From Lactarius indigo (Eukaryota > Basidiomycota > Agaricomycetes > Russulales > Russulaceae): DNA of 64,000 nt. The DNA lies in contig JAFKAC010000004.1 of assembly GCA_025766275.1 (NCBI GenBank), forward strand, positions 310,001 to 374,000, read 5' to 3'. Within the stretch, counting starts at the first letter, position 1; every line of letters starts with the position of its first letter. The notes under the pieces are model-generated. The model saw nothing but the letters and a program-made list of their open reading frames with translations, had not been told where the DNA came from and ran no database searches. Shown here piece after piece: positions 1 through 12,900 of this stretch. The position numbers and the translations under genes were made by a program.

Positions 1-877
1 TTCAGATCTCCCGTGTCTACGAAAGAGGGGAAAGCCGGAGGGCAAGTAGTAGTAGCGCACGACAGGTGGCGTCTTATATGTGGGTTCCTTGTGAGTCGCA
101 TGTGATTGACTTGTGAGCGCTGTGAGCCTGTCGGGTTGACCTTGACTTGCACAACAGCATAACTTCATCGCAGATGTCATGGCATAGACATTATTTTACC
201 ACTCCTTTCGTCCTCTTTCTCAGATAAAGTGCAGATGAACAACGCCAACACCGATAACGGCGCCAAGAATTCAAAGACAGGTTACGCTTTCCCGACCGTG
301 GCTCCACTCCGCCTGCGTCTTCGTCATGTCTCCTCGTCATTCTCTTTCACCGTATCGACTGCTTCCACTCTGCCGCGCCGACTCCTGCCCCTTTCTATCA
401 TATCGCACCTCGCCGTACTGTATGTCTTTGCCTCCACGTCACGTCTTTCCGCGCGTCCCACTTCCGTATCCAAGTCTATTTATGCTTCTCGTTGTGCTGT
501 TCACACTTTTTCTAGTCCCAGTCCCTACCTTACTTCTTTACTCAATACTGCTTATATGCGCCTTATGTACTGGTTTCGTGTGTTTAAAGGTCCACTGGTC
601 GCCCACCTGGAAGTTCGCAAGTCGGAATCATTTTCCTCATTTTCGTTCACATTCTACTCGTTAACTCTCTTCTCGCTCGGAGTCTGGCTGTCGCCTCTTA
701 TTCCAATTCATCATCGCCGTGACTCCCAGCCACTTTGAGTACATTGAGATTGATTCGTCGTCAAGACACGTGATCGCGAGCTCACTGCCACTGCTCTCTA
801 CTCGTGATTTAAATTACAATCCAAGAAATACTCATGTTCCTCGGCATCGACGGTACTCGACAACCGGCTATTACAAA
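1..877. other. 3' flank without a recognisable gene
   Basis: Open frames here (for example 229-738) translate to Ser/Pro/Leu-rich sequence with no domain, no family resemblance and no splice structure that I can support. The stretch lies downstream of the minus-strand glucosylceramide synthase and probably includes its 3' UTR. I see no tRNA and no LTR. Confidence 0.4.
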
Positions 878-2314
878 TTACCGACAGGCCAACTCTCCAT
901 TTCGCATAACCTTGTACCTTCTCCCCCTCCATTCTACATCGTTCTCTATTATAGCCAGGAACCATATAGGGAATGCGAGCACCTCTCTTACCACCCACGC
1001 TACTAGGAATCCCCACCGCTCCGATGAGGGAAGCGCGTGTCCAGCGAGTGATGCGTAAACGTCCAAGTCTATCAGTATCCACAGAAGAAAGTGTGCTGGG
1101 AAGAACACGTGATACGTGACCCCCGTCAAGAATCGCGTGCTCGCCGCAGCTACCACGCTCAACATCACCGACTCAGTAAAGGGCTCGAGTAAAGTGGCGA
1201 TGGGGTACATATGCTTCCTAACCCGTATCCACCGGACCCGGCGCCAGACATAATCGGCAAGGCTCATGTCCCCCAAAGTGTGATATGCAACATCGCAGGA
1301 GAGGTCGTGTCGTAAGTCTAATTCGTGCCACAGGGCGAGTCCAATCATGTTGTCTTCTGCAGGGAAGCGACTAAAAGCCGCGAGTCCACGCTGTTGCCCG
1401 CTGTCGTGTTGTTGTTGTTGCTGTTGTTGTTGTGGAACCAGCGAGCCGTCGACGCGTTCGAGATCGGAGCGCCGAAAAAGGTTTGACTTGCCCACGACGC
1501 AAGAATCCATCGCGGCTGCGTTGATCGCAATGTACACCTTGGCGAGATTCGTGTTCAGGAAGGCTTCTTCGACTCGAGCCCCAAAGGTGGCTCCTCGGCC
1601 CGAAATGGCAAACGGGACGTGATGGACAAGTGCGATGCGCCGCCGGGGCGAGTCGGGATGATAAGAAGGACGGCTTAATGTCTCGACTGCTCGGGCCAAC
1701 GTTCCAGGTGCAACGGCGACATTGGAGTCGAGTACCCAGAGGATGTCATGAACAGCTTCCTTATATGGGCGTATCAGGTTGTTCACTTTGGGGTTCGCCC
1801 CGACATCCACGTCGCCTAGATCACATTCACAGACGACTTCCCGTGCGACCGTGCATAACAACGTACCTATAATAACCCTCGCGTTGACATTAGGGTATCT
1901 CGCAAGCAATTCGTATACAACGGGGAGCGCCTTGTCGTCTTCATCCGCGACGGACAGCAAAAGTTCAAAGTTGGGGTATTCTTGCCTGAACGAAGACTCC
2001 AGATTCTCCAAAAGGTTGGTATCGAGGCCTTTTAAAGGCCGCAGAATGGATACACCAGGGACGGGTGACAACAAGGGTGACGACGGGGTGGCGGGGGCGG
2101 GTTGACGGTTTGGTCGATTCCTATACCTTCTACGACTATTATCTGCCATGTTAGAGCTTCTCAAACGCAACAGTCGACCATAGCTTACTCACGCGGTCCA
2201 GCAACCTAACAGTCCTGCCGACCAAACGAAAAGATACCAAACCAACCCGACTATTGAGAGGCAGGCAATTAAAAGATGGTGCCAGTCTTGTGTCTTTGCG
2301 CCGGGGGTGATCAT
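878..2314 (-). CDS. GCS1: Ceramide glucosyltransferase (glucosylceramide synthase, GT21)
   Basis: Transfers glucose from UDP-glucose to ceramide to make glucosylceramide; the family acts at Golgi/ER membranes. I join three exons: 2193-2314, 1867-2135 and 878-1815, 1329 nt in all, about 442 residues. Exon 1 starts at ATG 2314 and encodes a hydrophobic N-terminal signal anchor (about residues 11-38), normal for this family. The catalytic part follows: PGVSILRPLKG, the D1 site VADEDDKA, NPKVNNL, the D2 site LDSN, CVVGKS, the D3 site EDNMIG and the RRVRW form of the (Q/R)xxRW motif, then C-terminal hydrophobic segments. The order and spacing match GT21. A run of eight Gln lies just before D3. Without splicing exon 1 the protein would lack its anchor, which is why I reject the ATG at 2170 or 2150. 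The final exon ends in TAA at 878. Nothing suggests inactivation. Confidence 0.9.
1409..1432 (-). repeat. CAA/CAG repeat encoding polyglutamine
   Basis: Eight consecutive Gln codons (seven CAA, one CAG) lie in the glucosyltransferase coding sequence, in a loop just before the EDNMIG motif. They are followed by a Gln-rich stretch (HDSGQQRG). Confidence 0.85.
1816..1866 (-). other. Intron 2 of the ceramide glucosyltransferase gene (51 nt, in frame)
   Basis: GTACGT at 1866 and CTAG at 1816 enclose 51 nt. Removing it joins RVIIG directly to DVDVGANPKVNNL, as expected for the family. Because 51 is a multiple of three and there is no internal stop, an unspliced transcript would add 17 residues without a frameshift. 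Confidence 0.8.
2136..2192 (-). other. Intron 1 of the ceramide glucosyltransferase gene
   Basis: The donor is GTGAGT at 2192 and a good branch site (CTCTAAC) lies near 2152-2158. The acceptor AATAG at 2136 joins exon 1 in frame to the RRRYR segment. A second AG six bases further on (2130) also keeps the frame and would drop two residues. The first AG after the branch point would put a TAA in frame, so it cannot be used. Confidence 0.75.
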
Positions 2315-3300
2315 CGACAATCGGGCTGATCATGAACTGAACGGTTTAAGACACGTGACGCCACCGCCCGATCCGGTACGGCAGGATAACTCAAGAGGCT
2401 GTGCTAACCGACTAGCATCTGGCCTGAGCGTTCTCCTTCGGTTCTCGGGTTACTCCGAGTCCCTGCACTATCCCCAAGAATACTTAAAACCCAGATTCTG
2501 TATCTCGTCATCTTTTGCACTGAAATCAGGTGTCACGCACTCTGAAATCTGTTCTCATCACCCCTTGACAGGTGGAAGTCGGCTATGGGCTGACAACAAC
2601 ACTTCAGAGATCGGACGATACGGAAAGTAGAGGTTGGTATACTCCCGGGCAGGAACAGAACGAGAGAATTCCCAGTGTGAGATTAAAGTATACAAAGGAT
2701 CGAGAGAAGGGAGGGGGGGAGGAGGAAAAGAGAGACTGGTGACCGAGGGTGACGAAGGTCGCTCTTTTGTATGAGCTTTGTCTCTGTTATGTTGGAGTAC
2801 GAGTGACGGTTTGCATTCCTGAGAAGTTACGGTGGAACCTTTTATGACCGGGGAGGATCGGACTTTCGGGTCTTGCTGGATAAGCACGTACTTACAACAG
2901 GTCTGTCTCACGACCCATCTGTCCCAAGCGGAAGTTGGTATTGTTCTTCCTTTCTTTCCCCCTCTCACACTTCCCATCGCATTCAGAGGTGTGATACTGC
3001 GCGTCCCCACCATGGCCACCAAGATGGCCACCTACGTCAAGTACGTCCGATCGGCGCAATGCCTTTCCCCAATACGACCGTTTGGCGGGCAATGGCAGGC
3101 TCAGACCGGCGCACCACCGGGATACGTGTGATCAATGGTCTATCGTCTTTCGTGCTTATCTTACTCCATGTGGTCACCCAACTGAACCACAATGCTCGTA
3201 TGATCCAAGTAGAAGGTCGCCGGTGCCGATCTCCTTGAAATTTTTATAAAAAGTCAATTTAGCAAGGCATTTCATTTCTGAGCATCACCATACGCTTCTT
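2315..3300. other. Intergenic region upstream of the glucosyltransferase
   Basis: No coding sequence with a recognisable domain. It should contain the glucosyltransferase promoter at its left edge. A purine-rich tract lies around 2695-2735. Short open frames on both strands look random. Confidence 0.4.
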
Positions 3301-3310
3301 TTGTCGGCAA

Positions 3311-3815
3311 GTGGCCTCATCTCGCTCAATCTTCGCAAAAATTCACCCAACTAGTTGCGGCATTGGCCGCATTTCCCAAAGGCTCAAATCCTTTGCCATC
3401 GGATTCCAATCGATCACCACTAGATCACTCCCCACATTGTTCAAATACCCCCCACCTCCCGTAACATGCCGTCTTGTCTTTCCTGCTCTCACCAACTTTC
3501 ACTTCAAGGGCGCTTACGAGTACTTGGAAGAGCTAGTCGCCCATATCGACAGCCTTAACTGGGCCAGATCTCCATATTTGAGTCAGCTTGTTGAGGTCAC
3601 GGTTCCGGGCGCTCGACTCTCCAAGTTTCTCGATTGCTCAGCTTGCCCCAAGTTAAACCTATTCAGACACTCGCTATTGTAGTTAGCTTGTTCAGTAGCT
3701 TTATCTCTTTCACCCTCGATCGTCATACATACCACCGACTTCTAGTCTGGCCTCGTGCGGAAATTGCTGTTTCATGTGAAGGGATTGACTGGCGGGCCGT
3801 CAAAGCCGATTGACG
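3311..3815 (+). pseudogene. Fragment of an agaricomycete F-box/LRR-type protein
   Basis: The frame from 3311 to 3682 contains FPALTNFHFKGAYEYLEELV and then AHIDS, the style of an LRR-like segment common in the large agaricomycete F-box families. After the stop near 3682 a related piece (CEGIDWR) reappears near 3780-3800 in another frame. There is no F-box N-terminus and no full LRR tail. I read it as a truncated, frameshifted gene relic lying tail to tail with the large minus-strand gene. The family call rests on sequence style only. Confidence 0.5.
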
Positions 3816-3940
3816 ATGGCGTGAGTCGGTTAAGCGGACCGGCCACCTCGGTAGTAAGTTACTCATTCTCATACACAAATTTCTGCCTGCGGATTACAAT
3901 CTTTCCTGCTCAGTGTTAAGAGACTTTCCTCTGACTCCTT

Positions 3941-6900
3941 TCAATGTATTAGTGAACCCCGTGGCTTTCTCAGAGACTCTGCAATTCCCAGGAACGTCTG
4001 CGCTAATTGCACCTGAGACTATTTTAGTTCTGTTCTCACCACGCGACATATTTAAGGTACTCACTGTGTCCAGAGCGACAGTGAAAGAGGAAGGGATACT
4101 CGTCGTCGCGGGTCCACGACCGCGGGGAGCATTATTCTGAATTTCGAGTGCGAGTTGAGCCATCCTACGGAGAGAAGAAGACGAAGAATCTGGGCCAAAG
4201 GATACAGAGTGAAAAGATAGCGGTTTCCTGTGAACCAGTGAGCCACCCGCCGAGCAGAGTAAGGAAATAACAACTCGCCCAAGCTGAACAGCAGAACGAC
4301 AGACATCTTGGACGGAAGAGTCGGGGACCGAACATTCTCCGTCGGAAAGGAATATCATGACAGGAGTCCTGGCACAGAGTTAAAGCTATTTATTGGCTTC
4401 ACTAGACACGAGGGGCTAGAAAACGCTGCGGACCTTTCAGTGCTCCAGTGCTGCGTCATGGCTGTCTGACCGGCCCGGAGAGCTCCAGCAAAATTCGTGC
4501 CGCCGGAAGCATGGCTGGCGAGCACGACAGTTAAGAGTTGATCCGGAGAGCTTGTGAAGTCATTGTTGAGGACGCTTGCGGCGTTTTCGTTGAAAAGGAT
4601 AATGCTATATGCGTCACGCCGTGCGCCGACAGACTGTTGGCCCGCAGTGACAGCGGCGTGTCGTGCAGACCAAAAGCTGTATAAAGCTGAGTAGACTGCG
4701 CCGAGCCTATTATTAGCGCTTCGTGTGATTTGGTTTGTTGCGGGCGCATTGGGCAGAGGACGACGGTCAGTGGAAGACATAGAGCCGGATCTGGGGGGTG
4801 GAGTAAGAGACGCAGAGCCTATTGATACATATGCATCGGCACCTGACCTGTCTATAACGAATATCCTGCAGTTCCCCCGGATGTTAGCACTCTCCCGAGT
4901 CGGTAGTGAAACGGGAAAAGGGCTTACACGTGGAAAGCTTGCTGCATGACAACAGGGTTCCTACATTCAAATAGATGCCCGTCATTAGACGTATAACCAA
5001 GCCCAGTTACGGGATCATTCGGATTTCTGGGGGGATGAAACATTGGCAGTGTACAGTACGACGGCTGCCCGGGGCCACCGGCTGCCGCCGCGGAATGTTC
5101 TGGTCCTGTATAAATTCGATTCCGAGTCATGAAACGGTAGCAGTCTATCAACATAGTCACATGCCTGGGCACATGGCGTCGCTGCAGTAAGGCATTCTGT
5201 CAGCATCCGCGTCGAAGAAGGGTGTATAGACGAACCATTTTGCAAAGCTCGTTTGTTCGTCGCGAGTATATGGGTCTAGGCACCAGTCTCGGTAAATACC
5301 CCAGTAGAAAAATGAGTGAATATAACCTTTGAAGCCTGGGAGAAGTGTCAGGAAACAGCTAAAACACGAAAAGGGAAGTACGACGCACCGGTTCTACGCC
5401 AGGAGAGGCCGTGAGTGACCCAATCCTTCGGTTTGTTAGGATTCGGAAGTATCCTTGCGCCGATATGCTGTACTTCTGCACCATCGCAGGTGCCGTCCTC
5501 CCCAGGGCGACAGTAGTCGACGTGGACGTGTCTTCCCAGAGATGAACAGACAAGATTGCACATCATCGGCGCCCCCTCATCGTTTGAGGAATACTTGCGG
5601 CCTCCCAGCTCGAGACTTGTCCCATCAGGGCCGTCGACGGCCCAACGAGTCTGCGTCATAGATCCATGACTGGTCTCGTGCTCCCTCTGTTGATGACCTG
5701 GTACCAACCAACAGCCCGCATTAGCAGTCGCCTCGAGTCATGCATGGGCTGGCTTCTCACCGAGTGGCAAGGTGCAGAAATAGTTACAGTTCTCGCAACT
5801 ACAACGATTGAGCTTCCTTTCGTGGGAAAGATGGAATATCATACCGAATCTCGCAAAAATGGAACGGATTCTTTTCTTTGCTGTGAATATGCGCGCCCTC
5901 GTGCGACTTTTGTCCGGGGGGAATAGTCTGAACGCATTGCAATCGCTTTGCAACTGGTTCAAGAAAGGCACGTCGTCAGACAGCACATCTCAATGGGGAT
6001 AACCAAACAAACTTTGAGTGTACTGGGAGACAAGTAACCGAAACTCAGCGAGGATCTACAGAGAGTACTAGCGCAGAAATCACCTTCGTGAATTGATATG
6101 TTTCATGTCTCCCGGTGAAGGTGGCCTCAACGGACTGGGGTGATGTATCGATTTGACAAGTTCCCGGCGCAGAACAGAGTGCGGAACACGAATGTGCCTC
6201 TCTGGTTGCAGAGTCGTTCAATTCTTATATCTATGGGGAGTAAATAAACACGCACCCGCACAGGTGGTGCGCACGTGGGTCGACCCCATGAAGATGCGGT
6301 TTATCACACAGCCGTTTGCAGAGTTCGCAAACCGCTGGGCAGAGCCTCGTATCGCATGCATGGGTCTCGTGGTCTTGGTCACTGTAAAAAATATGCTGTT
6401 TGCACGACAGGGAAGCGGAGGGAATGCAGGACACGTACCTAGGGACAGTACAACGTTCCGGGCAGGAGTATATCTTTCCTCCTGGTAATTTTATCTCACT
6501 GAGGTCGCACGGCTATGGTTACCAGAAAGGTGAGGGCGAGTCTGCAGTATCGATGGTGAAACCATACCTCGCCGCACATATGTACGAGCGCAGAGCAGAT
6601 GTGCTCGTCTTCAGAATGCCCAATAACCTGAGGACATATGGATTCCCGTCGTCCCAGGATGCGGTGGCTTTGACTTACTTTCGTACATTCCTCCAAACAG
6701 CCTCGCCTTCCCAATAGCTTGCAAGGTTCGCCGCAAAGATGAGCATTGACGACGCAGCTGTACGCTGATGAGAAAAGGGTCATGTGTCGGTAATCGATTC
6801 ACGTACATGTGCTTGCCCGGGTGCCCGGCTCTATCTCCTCGTAAGTAAGGTGATAAACAGAGGTGAGAATACGTACGGTGTGCTGCAGAGCTTGAGACTG

Positions 6901-9900
6901 TCCTCACAGAACTCGCAGTTATGCGCACACTGGTGACCTGTCCCACAGCTGTGGTCGCCTTCGTGCAGCAGACCGCGAACGCAGAAAAGGTGACACGACG
7001 CGCATTGGGCCCTGCAGAGCTGGACATTCGTCTTCATTTGAATGACCATGTTATCAAATCTTCTGCCTAAGTCATCTATGGCGGCAGGGCCTCTCTGAAA
7101 CCTCTCTAGATTCAAGTCCAACCAAAGCCGGACATGATTGATACGCAGGTCAGCTAACTCTTGGAGATAAGATGCAAGTCCCGCAATCCACTCGGCGTCG
7201 GGTATAGATTGACGTGGAGTACTGGGACTCCAAGACTCGATTAGAGCCGCAAGATGTCTCTCGATTTCTGTCGGGGAAATTTGCTCGCGGTTAGAGACAA
7301 CAAAGCGGGCTGCCGTATCATCGCTTTCCACGGTAAGGTCTGTGTCAAAGTTCTAGGGCGGGTACATCAGATCCCTCATTACACAGTTCAGACAATAAGT
7401 GACCTTCAGAGGTTCAACGTCAGGTTCAATCTCGGAATAACCTGTAGCCAGAGCGATGGGAAGGAGGGCGGAGAGCGACTTGGCACGATGCTCAGCCATT
7501 GTTTCTGTTGAAAGCGTAAGCTAAATGGGGAAATCAAGAAGTGTGTCGACGTACGTGAGAGAGCGCCCCAATCATTGGCCTGAAAACCGGCGTCAAACAG
7601 ATCGGTATTGATCAGGAGAGAACGCGCGTACTTTGAGTTTTGCCATGAGCGTCTTGATCGTGTGAAGGAATTCTCCCGCAGTTGAGTGCGAGATTTTTTG
7701 TAGGTCGAGACGCCTTTTAAGAGTCGCGAACAATTTGTAGAATTCTTTTGATTCGATTACGGGCCACGGTATTATTTCTAATTTACCGCCATGCAGACGT
7801 GAGATGAAATTGGCATCTTGCTCTTGTTGTACGATCTTCTGAAACTTCGTAGAAAACCTATATACCACGTTCGAGATGAACCTCGTACGACAGTTATACA
7901 AGCTCACTCTCGGGTGATTTCAAGTTTATCTGGTTCCACAACGTCCTAGAAGTAAGGTCACATGAGGTGGCCCGGCGATGTGTCATCTGAGTGCTCACCT
8001 TGATGATTATGACGAGCGTCGATTGGAAGAGTGTGGGATTTGCAGCCGGGTCTAAAACGGATGCGCTCGACTGGAATGATTGGAAGAGACCGCTTATATC
8101 CCGGCTGAAAGCGAAGTTATTGCGGAAAAGAACCTATGGAGTTTCTCAGAACCGTCCTTTCTTCGATGGGAGTTCACACACCAGATTGGATATCGCAGTG
8201 TTGAATAGGACGAGAAGCATATCTTCCTGAGGAGACCTTTCTACACTGTCGACACCTAAAATTTAGTCTAAAAATCAGTCCGAACCGGTTGGAAGCGGCT
8301 GGTCCGACCTTCGAAGTCGAGTGCGACGATGAGCGCGTCATCGGTTGGTGTTACAGACATCCATACACCCTCTGAATACGTCAGCCTGGACTGAGATTAC
8401 ACATAGAGACACAATACCTGTCGTCCGCATGGCGCTCCCAGCAAACGATGTATCTACGAGATGGTTCAACGAGAAGCTTTTTCCCACGGACTGTTGGCCC
8501 ATAGATGATACGACCTTCACGGGCTAAATGAATGAATTTAGCGTGTCTAGTTGAGTAAGGTCACCGCGTGCAATACCTTCGATGCCATATATGACTTGAA
8601 AATCGATTCGTACCACCCGAACGACAGTTTGTCCACAATTTTGTTGACCTCAGCGCCAAGGAGAGACCGCTCCAACTCTGCGGAGAGAACACCATCCGCC
8701 AAGGGAACAAATCGGTTCTCGCGACAAACGGCGATGTGAATAGGAATGAGGCAGAGGAGATCGACGAGCCACTCCCCGACACAGTAGCGGGACACATTCC
8801 AGTCCGATCCTTGAATCACCTTACTTCGGAATAATGAGTCCGCGGCGGATACTTCTATGCGTCGTAGTTCATTTCCCGTAGGTTTCCTTGTCGCCTTTTC
8901 GAATCTATGAATGAGATCAGAGAAATAGGAAGGAAACGGCTGCGTATGGTTCTCTGTAATGACCGTCAGGCTCCTTTGACGTCGCTCACTCGAGGATGTG
9001 ATTGTTTGGCGCCCAACGGCGGCAACTATTGGGAAACGAGTCCAAACCTCGGCGTGACAGTCGAGCAAGCTATTGTTGACAGTCTGATGCGCGCTGTCGT
9101 TGGAGGCGTTTCTGCTGCCCTTCTCCCTAAACAAGAACTCTGTGACCTTCCTGGTGATATCGACTGCAATCGACTTCACACATTGCGCCTCGATGTCGAG
9201 CCCCATGAGAAAAATGTTTCCTCGGCCGTTCATAGACGTCAATACTGCTCCTTCAAGTGGAAAGTCCGGAACGTCTAGGGGAATTCCACTAGTGGAGCCG
9301 AACGTCTCCCAATGATATGCGGTAAGGGATAGGCCCGAGCCTTGATTCTGGAGAACGAGGAGACATGACCCATCCGGGGACGAGTATACGGCGCTGGGGA
9401 GCGATTGTAGTTGTATAGAGGCTGGTCTACATCATCGAGATTCAGAAAAACATTGAACGGCCCAATATTGATATATAAGAAGAAAGGAAACGATGCGCAC
9501 CTAAATTGCAGAGTGATGAAAGAGAAAATCCGGATCTGAGCGCTTGAGTCTACCAATACCACCTCATCGTTTCCACACACGAATGATACTTGTACAATCG
9601 AGACATCCGCTTGGTTGTACCACGGGATGAGATTAATAGCGCTCCCCTGTCCTTGAAGCGTCTTGAAGGTTTCATCGAACACGAACGCGTGAAGCTGCAA
9701 CTTATTGATCATCGCAAGTCAGAACGGCAACTCCCGGATTATTTAATCGACGTTGCGTTACCTTTACGGAAGAGCACACAGCCAACATTCGTTTCGCCTC
9801 ATCAAAGGCAAACAAAATATCCGAGTCCCCTCCAAGTCCCAACTTATCGCGGTTCAGAGTCTTTAGGGGGTTTCCCCGTACGACTGCGTGCATCGCGTCT

Positions 9901-12900
9901 GGGCGTGCGAGGTAGACAGAGAACCTTTCTCGATTGACGAGAACAAGGAGGAGCTTTCCGTTCTCGAGAAGGTGATGGAAGCTGAAAAGGGGCGATGAGC
10001 TGAGGGATAATGGCACCGTTACGCATAAGTCGTACGCGATACCCAATCCAATCGGTATGTAAAACCGAGATGAGAGCTTGGTATTTACAGTTGGATTCGG
10101 TATGTGCTTGCGATCCAATTGCATGTTGTGTTTGTCTTCGCTTGATAGATCCATGAGATGGACCCAGAACTCGAGCTTCGGTTCTTCAGGTGTCTCGGTG
10201 CCACCGGAAACTTTGTACTCTTACAACCCCGAGGTGTGTCAGCTTGCGGGACCATAAACCCATAGCAGCTAACAATATGCGTACCCGGAGGCCAATGATA
10301 TCTTCCAGAACGTTCAACGCTGTTGAGACGCAAAACGCTACAAACGATCAGCCGATGGTTCAGCTACGCGAGACACCTCAACTTACGAATTCTTTCGTCC
10401 AGATGACTTAGTATTGAGATTTCGAATGAAGTCGACCAGCGCGTCACTCAGCGCTTTCGCTTCCTTCGTCTGAACATCCTTCTGTATCTCCTTTTTGCAA
10501 ATTTCCTGCTGCATATTCAATACGGCATGAGTCATTGTCTTCACAGTAGCGTCAATTGAGGACGAGAGGGAAGTATGCGCGAGAGTTTCGGCTTCCTGGA
10601 TCGCGGGCTGCAGGCCGTCGATTTCTAAACTCTTCAGTCCGAGCAAAAATTGTGAATCAGTGACAGCTCTCGCAATCCTCTTCATTTCCTGTTTCAACAC
10701 TTCTTCCTCCGATTCCGAGCCGCTGTGTCCGCCGAAGAATGGAACAATCCGCAGAGCCTTCGCTATTAGACCAAGTTCTTTCTTCTTCTCGGAATTGGGG
10801 AGCACTTTCTGTGCCTCATGGAGATTACCTTCGGACAGCAGAGCTTGAATGAGCTCGGCACGCTTTTCGGGGTCTAGGTCCTGGTTCTTCCCGAGGAGGT
10901 GTCGCACAAGCAACAATCGTTCCTTCAAGAACTTGAAATCGGGCCCCTTTATATTGTCGAACTTATTCTCGAGGTGTCGCTGGTAAATAGCATCGAAGCC
11001 AGAGTAGACAAGACGGAGGTTGTCAACCTGTACGTCTATGAAGGAGGTGAGTCAAGCACGCATCGCGCTCGGGATCTCCTACCAGTAGCCTTATGGGAAA
11101 CGTCAGAATTGCCGTCGGGTCGCAGGCGAGACGCAAGGTAGTCACGTTCTATCGATCTATATTCGAACGTTTCAGCGCGCTGTGATCCCAGTATCAGGGA
11201 AACAGAATTACGGATAGAGGTTCATCACGTGATCCACAACCGACTCACGAAGAGCGCGCCGCAAGGGGTCCTCTCTAAGGAGAATATCTCGACACGCTGC
11301 TTCGGATCTATCCATAACTTCCTGCTTGAACTTTTTGGAGACGTCCTTCTTGGTGGTCTTCCACATCTCGCATTGTCCAGGAAATATCTTCCAGAAGGCC
11401 AACTCAACCAAGATCTCGATGGCCTCCTCATCAAGTGCCTCGGACAAAACCACGGAATTTTCGTTTCTATCAAGGAGGTAAGTGATGTTTCGCAGAAATG
11501 TCAGGTGCCTACAGCAGCTGGGTTAGGTACACCTTGTTGAACTGGCGCTGAGTCCAAGTATCATATTGAATTTGATGCTGAATGTAGGTAGCCGTCAAGA
11601 ACCCCTGTGCAGCTTCTCCACGCAAAAGTTGAGGAAAAAATGTTGACGGATCAATCGGGCACTCATCAGGTGGAACGTAATGCGATATATGACGTGAAAA
11701 CATCTTTGGTAGGTTAGAAATGGAGGCGAACACGACGGGGAGGACGCGTACCTGAAATCCAGGGCGTGACACTGCACCTTCTTCTTGTTCGTTCGTCTTT
11801 TCCACTCCGAAAATAAACAGCCTATCCGACTCGCCGACGTCTACGTCAACAGATTCGGTGTCACTGTCTTCATCATGCCAGACTATAGATGCGGATTGCT
11901 CAGCAGATAGGAGTGCGACAACTTGATCGCATATCTTTGTGAGATATCTATTCTTTAAGTGTGAAAAACAAAAGGTGTGCTAGATCGCTCGCTGCTGCTC
12001 ACCGCATAAACGTGACTCGGTTGCGGCGAACTGAAGAAGTTGCTGAATCATTCCAAGTCGAATCCTCAGGCCAGTATATAATATAATGGCGTTCATCCAC
12101 GGAAGCGGTGGATGAAGTTGTCACGACATATAGACCAGATAACAGGGCAGGTTTGCTGCCACCGGCCTCAGTTGGTTGGAGTAAAAGACGGGCACTAGTC
12201 ACGTGATGGTCAAAGGAAGACTTCAGTGATAACGCCGGAGCCACTCACATATTGTCTTCCACGGCGCCAATGGATCTCAACATGCGTACAATCTCGCCTT
12301 TGGACCCATACACACCGAGTGGCTTGATCATAAGTCTGTCCAGTGCTTTGAAATCAACTTTTGTGATAGACGCATAGGCCCCGGGACAAATTGTATTGAC
12401 GAAGCGTTCAAGGGATTCTCGTGCGATGATGACCTTCTCAACTATGGCACAGGATCGATATCGATCAATAGGCACCACATCTCAATAAGCGGATTTCTCA
12501 CCAAAACCATTACTCCCAGACTCATTAACAAGGTCCAGGAGACGATACATTCCTTTAACCGCCATAGCCAAGTCCAGAGGCAGAAGCTGAGTATTCGTAC
12601 TGTTTTGCATGCTCTTCTCATTAACGCGAGCTTTGTCCCCGATCTGTCCATTTCCACCAGACTGGCCTGGAATGACCAGGGAAAGTGGTTAGGCTGGTTT
12701 ATTATACGGAAACCTCACCCAATTACCTCTTTTATCAGATATGTCCCGTGTCTCCAAGTCCGGATCACGTCGGGCGCGAGAATCATCATCCCGTTGTTCA
12801 CCTGTAACATGGATATCGGTATCTTATATGTAGGCCACGAGTACAGTGTTATCAAATGTTGGCATTTTCACGTCTATCCGGTCGAGGATATCCAAATGAG

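Noticed and set aside
229..738. 169-codon plus-strand ORF near the left edge
   Set aside because: Ser/Leu/Pro-rich translation, a second overlapping frame of similar quality, no domain and no splice context; likely chance.
1347..1622. Plus-strand ORF with a polycysteine run
   Set aside because: Antisense shadow of the polyglutamine tract in the glucosyltransferase gene.
2558..3031. 157-codon minus-strand ORF upstream of the glucosyltransferase
   Set aside because: No recognisable motif, overlaps equally long frames on the other strand; not supported.
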